Assembly (NCBI GenBank): GCA_046350295.1
Contig: JAXMAR010000030.1
Span: 1 to 64,000, forward strand
Length of the DNA stretch: 64,000 bases
Source of the DNA: JAXMAR01 sp046350295
Lineage (GTDB): Bacteria; Planctomycetota; Planctomycetia; Gemmatales; Gemmataceae
Reading direction: 5' to 3'
The position numbers and the translations under genes were made by a program. Shown here one piece after another: positions 63,574-64,000 of this stretch (the stretch's first letter is position 1; every line of letters begins with the position of its first letter). The notes beneath the pieces were generated by a model. The model made no database searches. It saw only the letters and a list, made by a program, of their open reading frames with translations, and had not been told where the DNA came from.

Positions 63574-64000
63574 CTACTTGGCCCCCTTCAGAATCCCCCG
63601 TCCCTGCAGCCACGCCGCGCACCGCTCCGGCCAGCTCGAATACGGCAAGCCCGCCGGACCGAGGCCCAGCCCGTGAGCGCCCTTCTCGTAGATGTGCAGT
63701 TCCGCCGGCACTTTGTTCCGCGACAGGGCGATGTAGAACAAGGCGCTGTTCTCGGGGGGCACGCCCCGGTCTTCGCTGGTGTGGACGAGAAAGGTCGGCG
63801 GCGTCTTTGGCGTCACGCGCTGGTCGTTGTTGAGGCTGTCGATGAGCTTGGCGTCCGCATCCTTGCCGAGCAGGTTGACGCGCGAGCCGCCATGGGCGTG
63901 CGGACCGTCGAGCCGGATGACCGGATAAAGCAGGATGCCGAAGTCGGGCCGGCTGCCGTGGCGGTCGACGGCGTCCTTGGCGTCCGCCTGGCCGTCGTCG
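63574..64000 (-). CDS. Alpha/beta hydrolase (esterase), 5' part outside the window
   Basis: The last 141 codons of a serine hydrolase that runs off the right edge. Visible are FGILLYPVIRL, the acid-bearing loop TFLVHTSEDRGVPPENSAL, and the histidine region ELHIYEKGAHGLGLGPAG, as in BD-FAE-like and acetyl-xylan-esterase-like enzymes. The nucleophile elbow should lie just outside. It is related in type but not closely similar to the esterase at 27585-28538. Confidence 0.85.
   Translation of the reverse strand, partial: DDGQADAKDAVDRHGSRPDFGILLYPVIRLDGPHAHGGSRVNLLGKDADAKLIDSLNNDQRVTPKTPPTFLVHTSEDRGVPPENSALFYIALSRNKVPAELHIYEKGAHGLGLGPAGLPYSSWPERCAAWLQGRGILKGAK

Overview
The window looks like chromosomal DNA from a planctomycete, most likely a member of the Gemmataceae. 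The reasons are the high GC content, the abundance of secreted HEAT, PQQ, WD40, LRR and TPR proteins, ECF sigma factors paired with WD40 or kinase genes, an ECF sigma factor fused to a DUF1559-type domain, a large PVC-type CxxCH heme protein, and lineage-typical domain shuffling. I saw no tRNA, rRNA, CRISPR array, complete insertion sequence or prophage. The family assignment is inference; gene families were recognised by eye.

Layout. 0-8.2 kb: dnaK with a clear intrinsic terminator, a frameshifted antitoxin-like gene inside or next to a palindromic element, then a minus-strand operon of ABC ATPase, ABC-2 type permease and a membrane-anchored protein of unknown function. 8.4-15.5 kb: a secreted HEAT protein; three RNA or translation genes in a row that are all broken by indels (TrmJ-like methyltransferase, rlmN, GGQ release-factor-like protein); an SGNH-fold protein; an FHA protein; a glycosyltransferase; a small hypothetical gene. 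15.6-27.6 kb: an amidase and argC, then a second indel-rich stretch (end of argC, a vWA protein, a Ser/Thr kinase with a membrane domain, a companion gene and a CotH-family gene) mixed with intact genes for a lipoprotein, a coiled-coil protein and an FHA-like protein; then a secreted Cys-rich protein divergent from a beta-barrel protein. 27.6-35.2 kb: an esterase, an EF-hand/PHP metallohydrolase, small proteins, an acyl-CoA dehydrogenase and a PQQ-propeller protein. 35.5-44.7 kb: a GntR/LacI hybrid regulator with a readable promoter, a receptor-like kinase, an LRR protein, a sigma-factor remnant, and an ECF sigma/WD40-kinase pair. 44.9-47.8 kb: a secreted caspase-like protease carrying an EF-hand, flanked by two paralogous secreted proteins. 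48-64 kb: PVC-type cytochrome, a coupled small gene pair, an ABC-F ATPase, a WD40 protein divergent from the ECF-DUF1559 fusion, an oxidoreductase, two large overlapping TPR genes and the 3' part of an esterase.

Two themes stand out. First, the caspase cassette: all three genes share an almost identical ribosome-binding leader and first codons, the two flanking genes lie in a tandem segmental duplication that also carries conserved 3' hairpins, and all three products carry signal peptides. This is my best candidate for an undescribed system. Second, single-base indels are concentrated at about 9.6-12.0 kb and 17.9-24.9 kb. Many come in compensating pairs that keep conserved residues readable in neighbouring frames. 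That pattern fits base-calling or assembly errors at least as well as real gene decay, so the 'pseudogene' labels there are provisional.
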